From: Bromus sterilis
Lineage: Eukaryota; Streptophyta; Magnoliopsida; Poales; Poaceae
Direction of reading: 5' to 3'
Assembly: GCA_950022295.1 (NCBI GenBank)
Contig: OX465595.1
Span: 67,974,770 to 68,038,769, forward strand
Length of the DNA stretch: 64,000 nt
Each line of letters begins with the position of its first letter. Positions within the stretch are counted from its first letter, which is position 1. The position numbers were made by a program, and so were the translations under genes. The notes beneath the pieces are model-generated. The model was given only the letters and a program-made list of their open reading frames with translations. It did not search any database and was not told the DNA's origin. This document shows, one piece after another, positions 35,765-47,828 of the stretch.

Positions 35765-36517
35765 ATGGAGGCCGAGCCAAATCTCAGCGTCGGCGCCGGC
35801 GCCGCCCCCTCTGAGCCCATTGTCACCGCCGCGACCGCCGCAGTCGGGCCGAAGCGCCCGAAGAAACCCAAGAAGGAGGTGACGGAGGCGGAGGCGGCAT
35901 GGAGAAGGGCCTTGGCGTCGGCCAAAAGAGCCGACCGTCGCAAAAACGCGACCGCCGCCAAAGCGGAGGCCGCCGCCAAAGCCATTTCCGTGCAAGCCAA
36001 GGAAGACGCCATGGAGCGCGAGAAGGACGCCATCGCCCAAAAAGCGGCGGTGCAAGCTCTATACATGGCGGGATACGTCCGCGACCCCATAATCGTGGTT
36101 GTGACCGCTGCAGCCATGGCCTTCAGGAGCGGCACGGGCTCGTCCCAGCGCACGCGGACATCCACGACCACGCCGGTGGCATCGATCTTGTCGACCACGC
36201 CACATGACACGTTGCCGGAGGTGATGATGCAGGCACCGGCGACGATGATGCCCCCTCCAATGTGCGCCATCGACGTTGACCTCAACGCCATGCCCGTTGG
36301 CGACGAGGGCAGTGGCTCCAAGGCGGGGAGGAAGCGCCCGAGAGAGTTCTCCATCGATAGTTTGCCGCCTCCCCGCAAGTTGTTCGATGAAATGCCACAG
36401 CCCAACGAAGAGCCGGAGGAAGCGCCCGAGGACGGCGCAATCAGCAGCTACGCCTCCATGCTCATGGACCAGATCACCTTTGAGGGTGGCGCTCAACCCG
36501 GCGTCGATCTGGATTAG
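35765..36517 (+). pseudogene. Harbinger ORF1-region protein, N-terminal part
   Basis: From the Met at 35765 an open frame of 250 residues reads MEAEPNLSVGAGAAPSEP, then a basic PKRPKKPKKEV stretch, an Ala/Lys/Glu-rich helix (WRRALASAKRADRRKN to AKEDAMEREKDAIAQK) and an acidic Pro-rich end (RKRPREFSIDSLPPPRKLFDEM). The open frame extends upstream, but that part is the neighbouring Harbinger terminus, so this Met is the likelier start. The sequence style resembles the Ala-rich proteins that accompany ORF1 in grass Harbinger elements. The reverse-strand ORFs here are GC-driven mirrors. Confidence 0.5.
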
Positions 36518-36559
36518 ACGCAAAGCTAGGACGGCCGTGCCTACCCGCAAGATGAGGAG

Positions 36560-37470
36560 ATGGCCGTCCAGGGCACGGGCGCGGCCGCGGACGCAGATTG
36601 CTTTGTGGACGAGGATGGTGTCATCCATGGCCCTGGCGCTGGAGATGAATGGACCACCGATGATGGTGTTGACAATGATGAGGAGCCATTGTCATTCATG
36701 GATGAGCTCACACAACAAGCAAGATCCCCAAAAAAGAAGGGCCAAAGCATCCGCACCAAGGCGTTCACCACCAGCGCACGCCCAGTGCATTAAATTGTTG
36801 TACTGCAGCGTCCAGCGCGCGCCCAGCGCATAAATTGATGCACTGCGGCGTCCAGCACACGCCCCTTGCATTCAATTGTTGCCACAGCGCGCGTCTCGCA
36901 TTAAATTGTATATGATCATTGTGTGTAGAATTTCCAAGCTTTGCAATTGTTCAAAGTACAACATGGCAACAAGTCGTTCACCCTCACCCATTGTTGGAAC
37001 ATCATTGGCAAGTTGCCAAAATTTAGGGAGCAATATGCTGCTCAAAAGAAGAATGGAGGGCTGTCGACCGTGGTTGAGCATGGTGAGGGCGAGAAGAGGC
37101 CAAGAGGGCAAAAAAAAACTCCAAAGTCGAAGACAAACGTGAGGCGGCAACACTTGCTTTGCAAAAAAACTTAAAAAGTTTAGTCACGAGCAAGATGGTG
37201 AGAGAAGACAAGAAGCGACAAGAGAAGGAAGATCAAATGAAGGCGTATCTCGAGATTCAAAAGAAGAAACTTGAGATCGAAGAAAATCAAGTGAAGCTCG
37301 CGGACGAAGCAAATGGAAATTATGAAGGTGAACTTGAGCACCATATCTCCAAGGAAGCGTCCATGGTTCGAGAAGATGCAAAAATGAAATGCTTGCTTCG
37401 AATGATTGATCGAAGACGCCAAATGGGATGGGTGTGGGCATCTTTTTGGTTGTGGCGCTGGCATGTGTAG
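36560..37470 (+). pseudogene. Harbinger ORF1 (Myb-like / NAM-associated C-terminal domain), broken
   Basis: The part at 36560-36793 ends FMDELTQQARSPKKKGQSIRTKAFT, the usual lead into the Myb-like DNA-binding domain. That domain is missing, replaced by a short repetitive stretch (36770-36907). Coding sequence resumes at about 36985 with FTLTHCWNIIGKLPKFREQ, VEHGEGEKRPRGQKK, and after a frame change REDKKRQEKEDQMKAYLEIQ, the NAM-associated coiled-coil region. In Harbinger elements ORF1 works with the transposase in binding the ends and nuclear import. This copy cannot do so. Confidence 0.65.
36770..36907. repeat. short diverged tandem repeat in the gap of ORF1
   Basis: Three to four units of about 41 bp. 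Each contains a CAGCGYRCGCCC-like phrase, then GCATTAAATTGTT or a near relative. The array fills the place where the Myb-like domain would be. Confidence 0.55.
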
Positions 37471-37752
37471 CCAACTTTGAATTTATGGCGCAAATTGTGT
37501 ATTTTTTGTTGTCGGCGCGCCTTGACATGTCACGCCCTAGCATGGGCCGCTGGCATTGCCACTGACATGAGTAAAATTCACGCTTTTGTTAGCGCGGACA
37601 AAATACGTCTTCACGTTGGCCGATGCATCTAAAAATACGGACACGCATAGATAATTGTCCATGTGTCAACGCAAACGGACAGAAATCGAACAAATCGCGC
37701 GTCTGTTTGGGTCGAGAACCTGAAACGAGTCCAAGCGGAGGTATGTGCAAAC

Positions 37753-37966
37753 TGTAAAGAATAGAAGTGATTGATCTAAACTTGTGTTTATTGCTTGTGG
37801 GAAAATCCCTATTTATACAATGATTTGGGGTGCCAATGGCACCTGTTACAAGGGACGTGATTGTTACAAGAGACACAACTGTTGGGAGAGAGAGATTGAA
37901 GAGGTGCCTATACATAAGAGACATGACTCTACGGAAGTATGCTTTGGGCATAAACTATTCCTAACA
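37753..37966 (-). repeat. 3' LTR of the decayed copia element
   Basis: It differs from the right LTR mainly by about 31 extra bases near 37818-37848 (the stretch from TGATTTGGGG to CACCTGTTAC). The rest matches closely. Confidence 0.75.
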
Positions 37967-38069
37967 CTCCCCATTGCACAAAGCTTCGTCTTGTATATCT
38001 TGTATTCCTTGTATAACCTTGAAAATATTGGTCTTGATCACAAGCGTATATGATCTTGTATAACTCCTC

Positions 38070-38640
38070 CAAAAACCCTGTGGGAAAAATATGAGAAGAA
38101 TAGTGTAGATATGTTGCTAAAACTTTTTTAAACCCAGTGGGGAAAAAATAAGGAGAAAATGATGCAACATATAATGATTATTGTCTCCTTGATAACTCAT
38201 ATGAGAAAAACCTTTGAAGAAGGAGAAAAACTCGTTGATGAGTTTGGAGAACAATATATATGCTTGATATACTTTCATTTAAAATCCCTATTGGGGAAGG
38301 TTGAAAGTATGGCATATATCACCTCATTAAAACCTTTTATGAGAGACTTCGAGAGAAAGCTCATAAGGAAAAAGAGTGTGATCTGATATGTCATTGAAAA
38401 CTCCTTTAAACCCAGTGGGAAAAATATAAGGAGAAAATGATATGACATATGATGGTAATTGTCTCTTTGATAACTTATATGAGTTTAGAGGACAATTAAT
38501 ATGTCTTGTATACATCCGCTAAAAACCCCGGTGGGGAAAAATAGGAGGTATGACATATATTCTTGTGTTGATATTACCTCATTAAAAACCTTGATGAGAA
38601 CTTTGAGAGTGAACTCATAAAGGGAAAAAGAGTATAATAT
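38070..38640. repeat. diverged repeats in the 3' region of the decayed copia element
   Basis: The phrases AAACCCAGTGGGRAAAAA, AAGGAGAAAATGATRYRACAT, CCTCATTAAAAACCTT and AACTCATAAGGRAAAAAGAGT recur two to four times with a spacing of roughly 150-300 bp. No coding frame is conserved. This is the untranslated stretch between pol and the 3' LTR. Confidence 0.55.
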
Positions 38641-39715
38641 AATGTTTGTATAGGTTATATTTCAGGAAAAGACTCCCCCTGATCCTTGTAATTTGGGGCA
38701 ATATGCTTAGTGATATTGCTTCTTATATAACCCCTTTGCATCTAAGCAACACAAGTATTATTATCGTTGTAGATAATAGTTGGTGATTCAATAGAACCAA
38801 TTCCACATAAATGTTGTATGTGGTTTATCATTATGCAAAGCAACATATATTAATATGAGGTCATGTATTTCATAATGATTGGTTGATGTAGCCACTAAGG
38901 TCTATTTTAAAGACTTCCATATGATGGCTATCACATCAAGTGAGTGCACGACGTGTGTCTACGATCTGACATAGTGGGGATCTGATCGATGTATCCGATG
39001 ATATTGGTGTCCATATTTAATTGAAAAACTAGGACAATGTGTTTTGTGCCTTGGAGATATCAAAGATATTCACGAGTCCAAACCAATTGTGTTTGGTGGA
39101 TCTAGTGGCACTAGAGTATGGAACCTTGGGTTCCAATATCTTATTTCCATCTTCTCATGGTTTAAAATCAATTTTCTCTACGTCTAGAGATTGAACAACC
39201 ATGAAAGTTATAGATGGATAAGACTTTTTTCATGTCCAATATATTCTGGATATAGATAACATGGTGTATCATAATATATGAGTGAAGGGGCTCGAATTGT
39301 AGCTGAAGCAAAGTTTGTTTTTTACTTACATCCTTCATATCAAATTCCGTCTATGGATGATTACGTTCTTCATCAATATCATGTGTGTTGTCAATGATGT
39401 TATAATCATTACCATGCACTGATAGTGGAATCCTAATGAGGATTTGTTGATGAACACGCATGAGAAATCATCACTATTGGAGTATCCTTTTGCATAAGGA
39501 ACTCACTAAGTCGATTGTACCAAATTTATTTCGACTATTGTAAGTCATGTAGTGACTTATTGAGTTTACACAAAACATGTCGCATTTTCATTTTGGATTC
39601 AGAATTGGAATTCCCATGAGGAACTTATATGTCCGAATCAAGTGACACATTAATATATGTGGTCACTACATCTATCAACTGCATAAATAGATGATTTGTA
39701 CTGCCATTGAGATAA

Positions 39716-40030
39716 TTATCGGAAATTGATTTCACTTGTGTATGGAGAATCGATTTGGGTATCTGCGTGAACCCCTATGCTACAAGCCTTGCTATTCACC
39801 ACATGTATGTTCTCATTCCACTTTAGGATGGAAACTAGTGTAGGTATTACTTTTGTGAATACCTTCCTTTTATTGAGCGAGGCTATTTCTTCTTGGATTG
39901 CATCCTTTGTTTGAGTCCAGTCCGAGCGAGTATCATTTAAACTCTGCCATGGCCATGTCTTTGGATCCGGATCATTGTAAAGGTTGTTTGCAATCATGAG
40001 AAATTTATGTCGACAATTGTAGGCTTTCAT
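39716..40030 (-). pseudogene. copia reverse transcriptase fragment
   Basis: The translation includes WTQTKDAIQEEIASLNKRKVFTKVIPT, which corresponds to the conserved start of copia reverse transcriptases (WxxAMxEEIxSLxKxxVF). The sequence then decays, and the KWVFK and YVDD parts are not readable. It supports the minus direction of the element. Confidence 0.6.
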
Positions 40031-43000
40031 TTATATGATTCTCCAGAATGTATAAAATTTTGGTGAAATCTTGTTACCCTTGATGACTCTTCGTGTTTCC
40101 CAATACGGTTGAGTCTAGGTTTCCGATGTCCCAGTCATTGTGTGCACTATTGAGTTGGGTTATGGAGGTTTCCCTCTCATTAGGTGTATACTACCCATTA
40201 GGTGTCTATCAACGTGAAGTTGACTTGCATTTGCCGAGTTAGAGGCCTCAATATCCTTTGTTGCTTGCGGAAAGTTGAATCCTGATGTATTGTGGCCGTA
40301 CTTCTCCCCTTCTTGTTTTGAATGGAGAGTTGAGTGGTTTTTGTTGGTACCTCCACTCTTTTGGGCGCATTTTCATAGGATTATAGGATTGAGTGACACC
40401 GTTATAGTCGGTAAATGAGATTGGCAGGTTATTTGCAATGTGTTGCAAATCTTCTAAACAATGGGTTTAGATCTTTGAGTACGTGTATTTGAGGTGGAAA
40501 TGTGTTGAACATTCCAAGTGATTTCCTGGCATTATTTTTGGTACTTAAAATCTCCACCTAATGCCTAGAAATGTTCCTCATTGAGCATACGAGCCATGAA
40601 TAACTCCCCCTGATAGGGGCTTAAGGTATTTATAGATGACGGAAATACAGTTATTTCTCACATAGATCCCAATTTTTGTGAAGGGCTATTGATGTATGCT
40701 ATGGTGGTGATATCGGTATGGAACCGAATTATCGCAGATGGGAAATACTTTTTATTTCCACGTACTTATTTTAGAGGGGGCGTACTACGATATGTAGTAT
40801 GTTACAGTTGAATTAAGTCAGCAGTGTGTAAAACTACATGAATCCAACGTGAAGTTGGTATGCTACAATTCCGAAGTAAGGATCATGCAATGAGCTTAAT
40901 TATTTGGATATAGGATGCTATCAAACCATTTTGAAATTGGACATATGGGACAAAGTGCTTAATTTACATCACAGGGCCATGTTCATGGCACACGGAGAAA
41001 TTTGCAACATTGTCCATTCAAATTTCATTGAAATTGATCTTCGGAATAATGAGTCAATGGTTCATGTGGGTAGATGCACACAGAAGACCGTCGTGTAGAT
41101 GTGCCTTTAGAACCATGGAACAAACTGAATAGTCCAATCAATGGTTGAGAAGTACCACTTAGCTCGGCTTGATGCGTTCAAGGAATCTGAGTGGTTAAAC
41201 ACTTTAAAGTGTCTGGACCTTAAAATTAGTTTTCCTTGTCATATGTAGTGCACATAAAATCCAAATATTGCTAGAATTTAACATCGCTTTAGGCATGATT
41301 AATGGAATTGCTGATAGTTTTTATTTCAAGTCAATTTCAAAATGACCAAGGCGAGTGTGCCAAGTTTGTCATGTAAATAACATTCTGGAAAACTATCTTG
41401 TATGCAACATGTGCTACGGGTTTTGTAGTATGTGTAGTTCAATTCTGATGATACACAGAGAATATGCTTTTATATCTGTTGCATATGGTAAAGAGAATAT
41501 ATTTCTCTTTGTTGTCATCATGAGTTTCTATATAGAAACTATTTTGACAGATATCTCTATAGTTTAGCGGGATACGAGTTGAACCTGGACTCGATAAAGA
41601 AATCCTTGATGGTTCTTGAGTATCCATAGGGGCAATAATATGATTCAAATTGAACCAATAATTACATCATCGCGTCTACCGATTGTTAAAATAACTCTTT
41701 TTCTCATAGAAAAAGTGTAAATGTTATTTTTACTGCCCTAAGTATAGAGTTCGTGGTGCATATGTTCACAAAGCACTTAATTATACTCTCTCATCAGATT
41801 GACCCCCGTAGAAATCTATATATAGTTTTGAAGATTCTCAATACGAAAATCTTTATTAGATATATAGAATACATACAAATGTATTTGTATCAAAGTGCTG
41901 ATACATTATATTGTGATGAACAATATATGATGACAACGACAACAATGTATGTATTATAACAATAAATGGATGTTGATAAGGAGTTGGGAGACTAGTGAAG
42001 TCTCAAAAACATGTCATGTAAAGCATATTTAATGACCATGTTCTCCTTGTTCATGGGATTTCATGACTGTCGGAGAGCTTTGTTGTTACATGATGTGAAC
42101 AATAGCTTTCTGGATACAGTCAGATTGAAGATTGAAGTGTGCTTCATATCTTTACCCTTCAGCGGATCGATTGTGTCATGGATGGTTTGAACAAATTGAT
42201 CATATGTCGTAGAGTATGGCATTTTGGGGGGATGCTTGTAGCATACACACTTTTGACAAAGATTAGTTTTTATGAAACTTCGTCTTTGTAGTGCCTTTCC
42301 CATGATCCGATGCATGTGGCTTGTGCTTCTTGTTGCATTTACATTTCCCTTTGAAGTTTGTTGATTGACTTCTAGGAGAGCCATCAAACTTTGATATCCC
42401 AAAAATGTGCATATACATACAACATGTAGAGGAGAAACACCGACATGGTTGTAATGATGATTCCTAAGGATTTCATTAATTTTCTCCTCCTAGAGTAGTA
42501 AATGCAGAAGATCGGAGATAAAGTAGGTATCTTTTGCACGATATTGTTGCTATAATTAAGATCCTATTAACGAGAAAGATAGTAGACAATGTCTTCTATT
42601 TTCACCATAATGTGGGTTGTTTTTGCAAATTGCAAGCCGAAGCCAATTTTATAAACCTCATGATTGTAATGATGTTCATACCTTATTGATAACTTGCCAC
42701 ATGTTCACTCATAATTGTGATTTGCTAGCGGGGCATGCACCATGGGGTGGTTGACGTGCCGCTATAATTCCATGAGACACATTGTTGACCTCAACATTCA
42801 TATGCCATGTAGATTAGTTGTGACCATCGAGAGTTCGCTCATCGAATTATAGTCATCTTGGCTTACATGGGGTTCAAACCATAGGCTTTTTGTTTATTTA
42901 CTTGAAAGTAAATTAGAAGTCATCATGGTAATGTTGTAATAAAATTTTGCAAAGTTGCAAGTTCAAGTGAAGACTTGAATATAGATCTCAAATCATCTAT

Positions 43001-43839
43001 GATAACACTTTGGAGATAATTACATCTATTATGAGGTATATCTCACAGTACTAAGAAACATAATCTGACTATAATCAGTAGATGTCTTGGTCTTAGTACC
43101 TTATGTTATTGCATGATTACAATATATGGAAGAGCACAATGAAGGTAGTCAGAATGTCAATTTTGACAAAATGTAGACCTTATATTAATTGTGGATAATC
43201 TGCATATTGCACAGTAGATGCCACATTATCTTGTGATCCCATATATAAATTTGAGATAATATTTTTTGCATATCAATTCAATTCGAGTTAAGTTAATTTT
43301 GTGCTTTGCAACCATTTTTGGACTTAACTGATGGTGAGTTCATATGAAATTTTGCAAATAATTCTGCTTTAATCAAGTCAATTTAGTGCCTTTTAAAGGC
43401 ATTTCAGACTTAATTAAGATGAATTGATAATTTCTTTTGCAAGAAATATAAATCTCAATTGCAAAATAATACATTATTGTACCATTAGACATATTATAGG
43501 GATTGCCAAAATAGAAAACACATTGAACATGTTAAAAATTCCAGAAAATATGTCTGAAACTATCATTTACTTAATGTAAATATAATACAGATAAATCATG
43601 CGGCCTTTGATGCAAATTTTCAGGCCAGCCAAAAAGGAATAAGGCGCACAATGCCTCTTCGGACTGAGGCCTACTGATTTAAAAATGCAGACTTGAATAG
43701 CACGTAACAAATGCTAAGAAATAGCAATAGTTGTTAGAACATGCTGCAGTTTATAGAAACTGGTTTTGATTAATCCTGTAAATCATAAAATGTTAGGGAC
43801 CTTAACAAAAAAAAATTGGCAAAGGATAAGGTTCCCTGT

Positions 43840-44250
43840 ACTCCGTCTCTTTGGAGCGGTTACTGGTGGGAATTTCTTCCCTGGGCACTCACGGCCACGA
43901 CCCTGGGCGGTCAGGCCACGGGGCGAGCCCAGCGCGAGGCGGCCGGCCGGCGGCTGAGCGAGGCGGCTACGGCCACCAGGGCGCGGAGGCCGGGCGGCCA
44001 TGCGCGGAGCGCTTTGCGGAGGCCGAGCGCAGCACAATCGCCGCTGGAGTGCAGCCATGGGCGGCTGGAAGAGCGCGCGTCCGGCGACGTAGAGGCACGA
44101 CCGCGGTCGGCGCAGCCCCGGGCGCTGCGGCGAGCGGTGCGGCCGACGACGCGCGGGTCGTGGTGCGGCAGCGGGCGGAGCGCCGGGTGCGGCCACGGCC
44201 GGCGCGCGGAGCCAGCGAGATGCTTGGCCTTCTCTTTCTACGGAGAGCAA
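43840..44250. other. GC-rich block inside the decayed copia element
   Basis: About 400 bp of very high GC sits between AT-rich element DNA and the right LTR. On the minus strand an Ala/Pro/Arg-rich frame of 155 residues spans it, and two plus-strand frames are nearly as long, so composition alone explains them. No domain is recognised. It could be captured host DNA such as a first exon or promoter, or a separate insertion. Confidence 0.5.
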
Positions 44251-44446
44251 AGGGTTAATAACGTGTAGAGAATAGAAGTGATTGATCTAAACTTGTGTTT
44301 ATTGCTTGTGGGCAAAGCCCTATTTATACAAAGGACGTGATTGTTACAAGGGACACAACTGTTAGGAGAAAGAGATTGAAGAGGTGCCTATACATAAGAG
44401 ACATGACTCTACGAAAGTATGCTTTGGGCATAAACTATTCCTAACA

Positions 44447-44579
44447 TAAACCTTTTCTCCTCGCGACCTTGCCCTGCCCCGCTCGTGCTTGGTCCTCGAC
44501 CCCTTTTAAGCCGACAAGCCCCCACGCACGCCTCCTCCAAACCGAACCAAAACCCAACCCTACGCAGCGAGCGGCGGCA
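44447..44579 (+). promoter_or_regulatory. remaining 5' leader and proximal promoter of the TFIIF alpha gene
   Basis: Only 133 bp separate the copia LTR from the start codon. The stretch is pyrimidine-rich and has a weak TATA-like CTTTTAAG near 44507. Beyond it lies retroelement DNA, so the original upstream promoter has been displaced to the far side of the element or lost. Whether the LTR now drives the gene cannot be read from sequence; the LTR points away from it. Confidence 0.5.
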
Positions 44580-47500
44580 ATGGGCACCGCCGACCTGGTG
44601 CTGAAGGCGGCGTGCGACGCCTGCGGCTCGGCGTCCCAGCTCTACGGCACCGTCTGCCGCCACTCCACCCTCTGCAGCTCCTGCGCCGCCGCCATGGCGC
44701 GCTCGCGCGCGCTCTGCAACGTTTGCGCCGCCCCCATCATCAACGTCATCCGGGTACCCTCCACGGCCCTAGGTTTTCGATTCCGCGACCAATGCCATTG
44801 CCGCCGCCGCCCCCGCACTTAGCGGTTTTGATGAGCTCTGTTCTGCTGTCCCTGACTCTGTTTTGCTGTTCCAACGGCCGCGCAGGAGTACAATGTTCGG
44901 GTGGATACCGCCGCGGAGAAGGCCCTTTCCATTGGCAAATTCAACACCGGATTGCCGCCATTGTCGAAGATTAAGGGCGCGGAGAGCAAGTGGTCTCTTC
45001 GCAAGGATGGCCCGCTGCAAGCACGTCAGCTTACTGCCGATATGCGGGTACTTGTTCCTCCTCATGGATGATCATCCTTGGTTTCTGTTATCCATCCTCA
45101 TTATGTGGTGTCACGATTTACAGCCGTTTCGGTGCTAATTCTAGATGCAACAACAAGGAAGCCGTGTTAATTCGTGCAGTGCATGAACAAACCCCCCAAT
45201 ATCACTGTAGTTGTTCATTTAGGCATACATGTTTGACCAACTGATCATATATGTGTAGCTACTAGCTAGCGTGCTATTGGATACCCTTGTTGCACAAGTG
45301 GAGTTTATTTTGTGCATCTGATGGCAAATGTGCATGCTAGTACTACCATTTCTGCACTAACTTGTTCCTTTAATCCTGTTAATAGCTTTGTTGCCGATGA
45401 TGGTTTTCTTTTGATACTGTTGACCGTGTGGTACATATGTTTGACAAAACAGGAGAAATACTACAACAGAAAGCCATGGATATTGGAAGATGATACAGGT
45501 GAACATCAATACCAAAGTCAACTTGAGGCATCACAATCTGCAACTGCTACATACTATCTGCTGATTAGGCGCGGCACGGAGTTTGATGCTGTTCCTGTTG
45601 GTTCCTGGTACTCCCACGCTTTCCTCCTCTCCTTAGTTTCCCCATTTCATATGACCTGTAATCACCATGAAAACGTCGTTACCAGCAAAATTCCTTTAGA
45701 GCATCCTTACAGTTTCCTGTGTCTTCTCTTCACAGGTATAACTTCAGTAAAATTGCGCAGTACAAACAACTGACTTTGGAAGAAGCTGAAGAGAAGATGA
45801 GTAGAAGGAGAAGCAATGCAACTGGGTATGAACGATGGATGATGAAGACAGCTACACATGGAGCTGCTGCCTTTGGTTCGGATCTGAAGAATCTTGATGA
45901 TGCAAAGGGCAAGGCGGCAGGTGGGGTCCAATCCAAGAAGGAAAATAGCAATGAGGATGGAAACCACTCTGATAAAGGCGAGGAGGACGAAGAGGAGGGA
46001 CCTGCAAGGAAAACTGCACGTGGGCTTACTACGAGGGGCGTGGAGGAGGAAGAGGAAGGCGGAAAAGAAGACTTTGATTTGGAAGATGAGATTGAGATGG
46101 GTATGCCTATTAAATACTGTACTATTAATAGTTGTTAACATTTGGAAATTCTAGGTTTGCCCATCTTTATGCAGCATAGGACATGCTGACTATTATTACT
46201 CAAATACAAATGTCCAAAGTGGATTTGTTTAACTTGCCACTGCACCCCATCATTCAAAGTTTTGAAATCACCAAGTTCCAAAAAAGCATGAAAGGATTCA
46301 TGGATGTAAACCATGATGTATCATGTGTATGATACATTTCAAATGTTATGGAACTCGAAAAATGCTTATTGAACATGGAGAGTGCAGTGTCAACTAGTTA
46401 CAAAAATTTACTTTCCGTGCTCACTCACAGTTAGACACGGCAAAGAAAATACTTATACATGTTCACAGTCCTCAGTAGTCTTCTGAGCTGGAACCTGCTC
46501 TTTATCAGGTGATGATTGGGAGCATGAAGAGGTCTTCACTGATGATGATGAGGCTCTGGACCCAGAGGAAAGACCTGATTTAGCTGATACTGAAAACCCT
46601 ACTCAACCAGATATTAAGCAGGTAGGAAGAAGTGTGTGTGCTTGTGCTCACATTAGCATTTACTTCTAATATGCAAGGCCTGCAGCCTGCAGCAAAATGC
46701 TGATAGTATACTATTTACTAAATCTACATTTGCTGCTACCTTTACCAGAATTATTGATAAATACTATTTATGCTTTTCTGATTTCAATTTGTAGGATGAT
46801 GATGAGAATGAACAAGGAATTGGTGGTGGCTTGAGCAAGTCCGGTAAGGAACTAAAAAAGCTGCTCCGTCGTGCTGATGGACAAAGTGAGTCTGATGACG
46901 AAGACGACAAAAACGCTGATGTAATGATCACCACTCTTAAAACTTGTGTATGGAAGTTCATGTGTTGCATGAGCACAAGCAGTTTTGTTGACTTGTTTCC
47001 GTCTTTACTATTGTTTCATTCAACAGGAACACGAGTCACCTTTGTCAGTACTTGCTCCAAAACTGGAAGATAAATTAGGAAACGAACCACATGAATACAA
47101 CACTGCTAAACTAACAGCAACAGAACTTTCTGTTAGCACTCCACCGGGATCCAGGTCCAATCAGAAAAAGAGATCAGGAGGCGATGGTGCAAAAACTTCC
47201 AATCGTGCAGCGGTAAAAAAGCCAAAGATAGAACCTGTAAGTCCATTTCTTCCATTTTTTCTCTGAGCTTGTGAAATTTAAGATTTATAATCATGTAACT
47301 ATCACATCGCATTAAATCCTTTCTCTGATTGGCCTACTCGTGGTACAGGAAACTAAAACATTAGGTGTCAAGGAGGAACCATCCTCTTCCTTGGAACCTA
47401 TTTCAAAAGCATCTGCTTCAACAGGAAGTGATACAAATACATCTGCAATCACAGAGGAGGAAATCCTAAGAGTACTTCGTGCAACTACCCCAGTCAAAAC

Positions 47501-47828
47501 ACATGATTTTGTTGCCAGATTTAGACCCAGATTCTCTTGTCAAGAGGTAAAGCTTATTCGCTTTGGGGTGTGTTAACTATGGAATATATTTGTTCTTAAT
47601 AAGTTTATGGTTTATGCCGTTCATACTATCAATCATCTTAGTTCTGACATGTTATACAAGCTGTCAATGCATGCACTCGGACAATATGTTCCTGGCAATG
47701 GATTTTGATGTCTTGTTATGCTCGTGCTGCAGGACAAGGATCATTTTGGTGCCATTGTAAAGAGACTTGCATCTTTGGTTCAGATCAAAGGCGTCAACTG
47801 TGTTGTCATTCGAGAGGAGTACAAATGA
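44580..47828 (+). CDS. RAP74: transcription initiation factor IIF alpha subunit (TFIIF alpha / RAP74), nine exons
   Basis: TFIIF alpha joins TFIIF beta to bring RNA polymerase II into the initiation complex in the nucleus. The coding exons are 44580-44753, 44886-45047, 45453-45607, 45736-46100, 46509-46621, 46795-46920, 47027-47236, 47349-47546 and 47733-47828. All introns are GT-AG and the joined frame is 533 codons with stop (532 residues), near the length of other plant copies. Exon 1 (residues 1-58) has eight Cys/His ligands in a RING-like order (C12, C15, C26, H28, C32, C35, C46, C49). Then come the TFIIF dimerisation core (EYNVRVDTAAEK, KWSLRKDGPLQ, PWILEDDTGEHQYQ, YYLLIRRGTEFDAVPVGSWYNF, YKQLTLEEAEEKM), an acidic middle (DDWEHEEVFTDDDEA, GGLSKSGKELKKLLRRA), and a C-terminal winged helix (residues about 455-530, EEEILRVLRATTPVKTHDFV). 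The ATG is in good context (GGCAATGG). No defect was found. Confidence 0.95.

Larger units (their letters stand above)
35506..37752 (+). mobile_element. second Harbinger-derived segment with ORF1 remnants
   Basis: Both edges carry wording common at Harbinger subterminal regions (CCGTTTGCGTTGG, GACGCGCCGGCGCAAACGG near 35540-35590, and CGCGCGTCTGTTTGGGTCG near 37695). Between them are pieces of an ORF1 protein. Clean terminal repeats were not found: the left side abuts the other Harbinger end and the right side is cut by the copia LTR at 37753. It may be the ORF1 half of a larger element into which the transposase-bearing element inserted, or a separate copy. Confidence 0.55.
37753..44446 (-). 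mobile_element. decayed copia element with short LTRs, directly upstream of the TFIIF alpha gene
   Basis: Related terminal repeats lie at 37753-37966 (214 bp) and 44264-44446 (183 bp). Both start TGTARAGAATAGAAG and end TATTCCTAACA on the plus strand. Next to the left LTR is a purine tract on the minus strand (CAATGGGGAG), so the element points left. A reverse transcriptase fragment is at 39716-40030 on that strand. The flanks are CAAAC and TAAAC, a probable target duplication with one change. The interior is AT-rich and riddled with stops, except a GC-rich block beside the right LTR. No clear primer site was seen. Confidence 0.7.
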
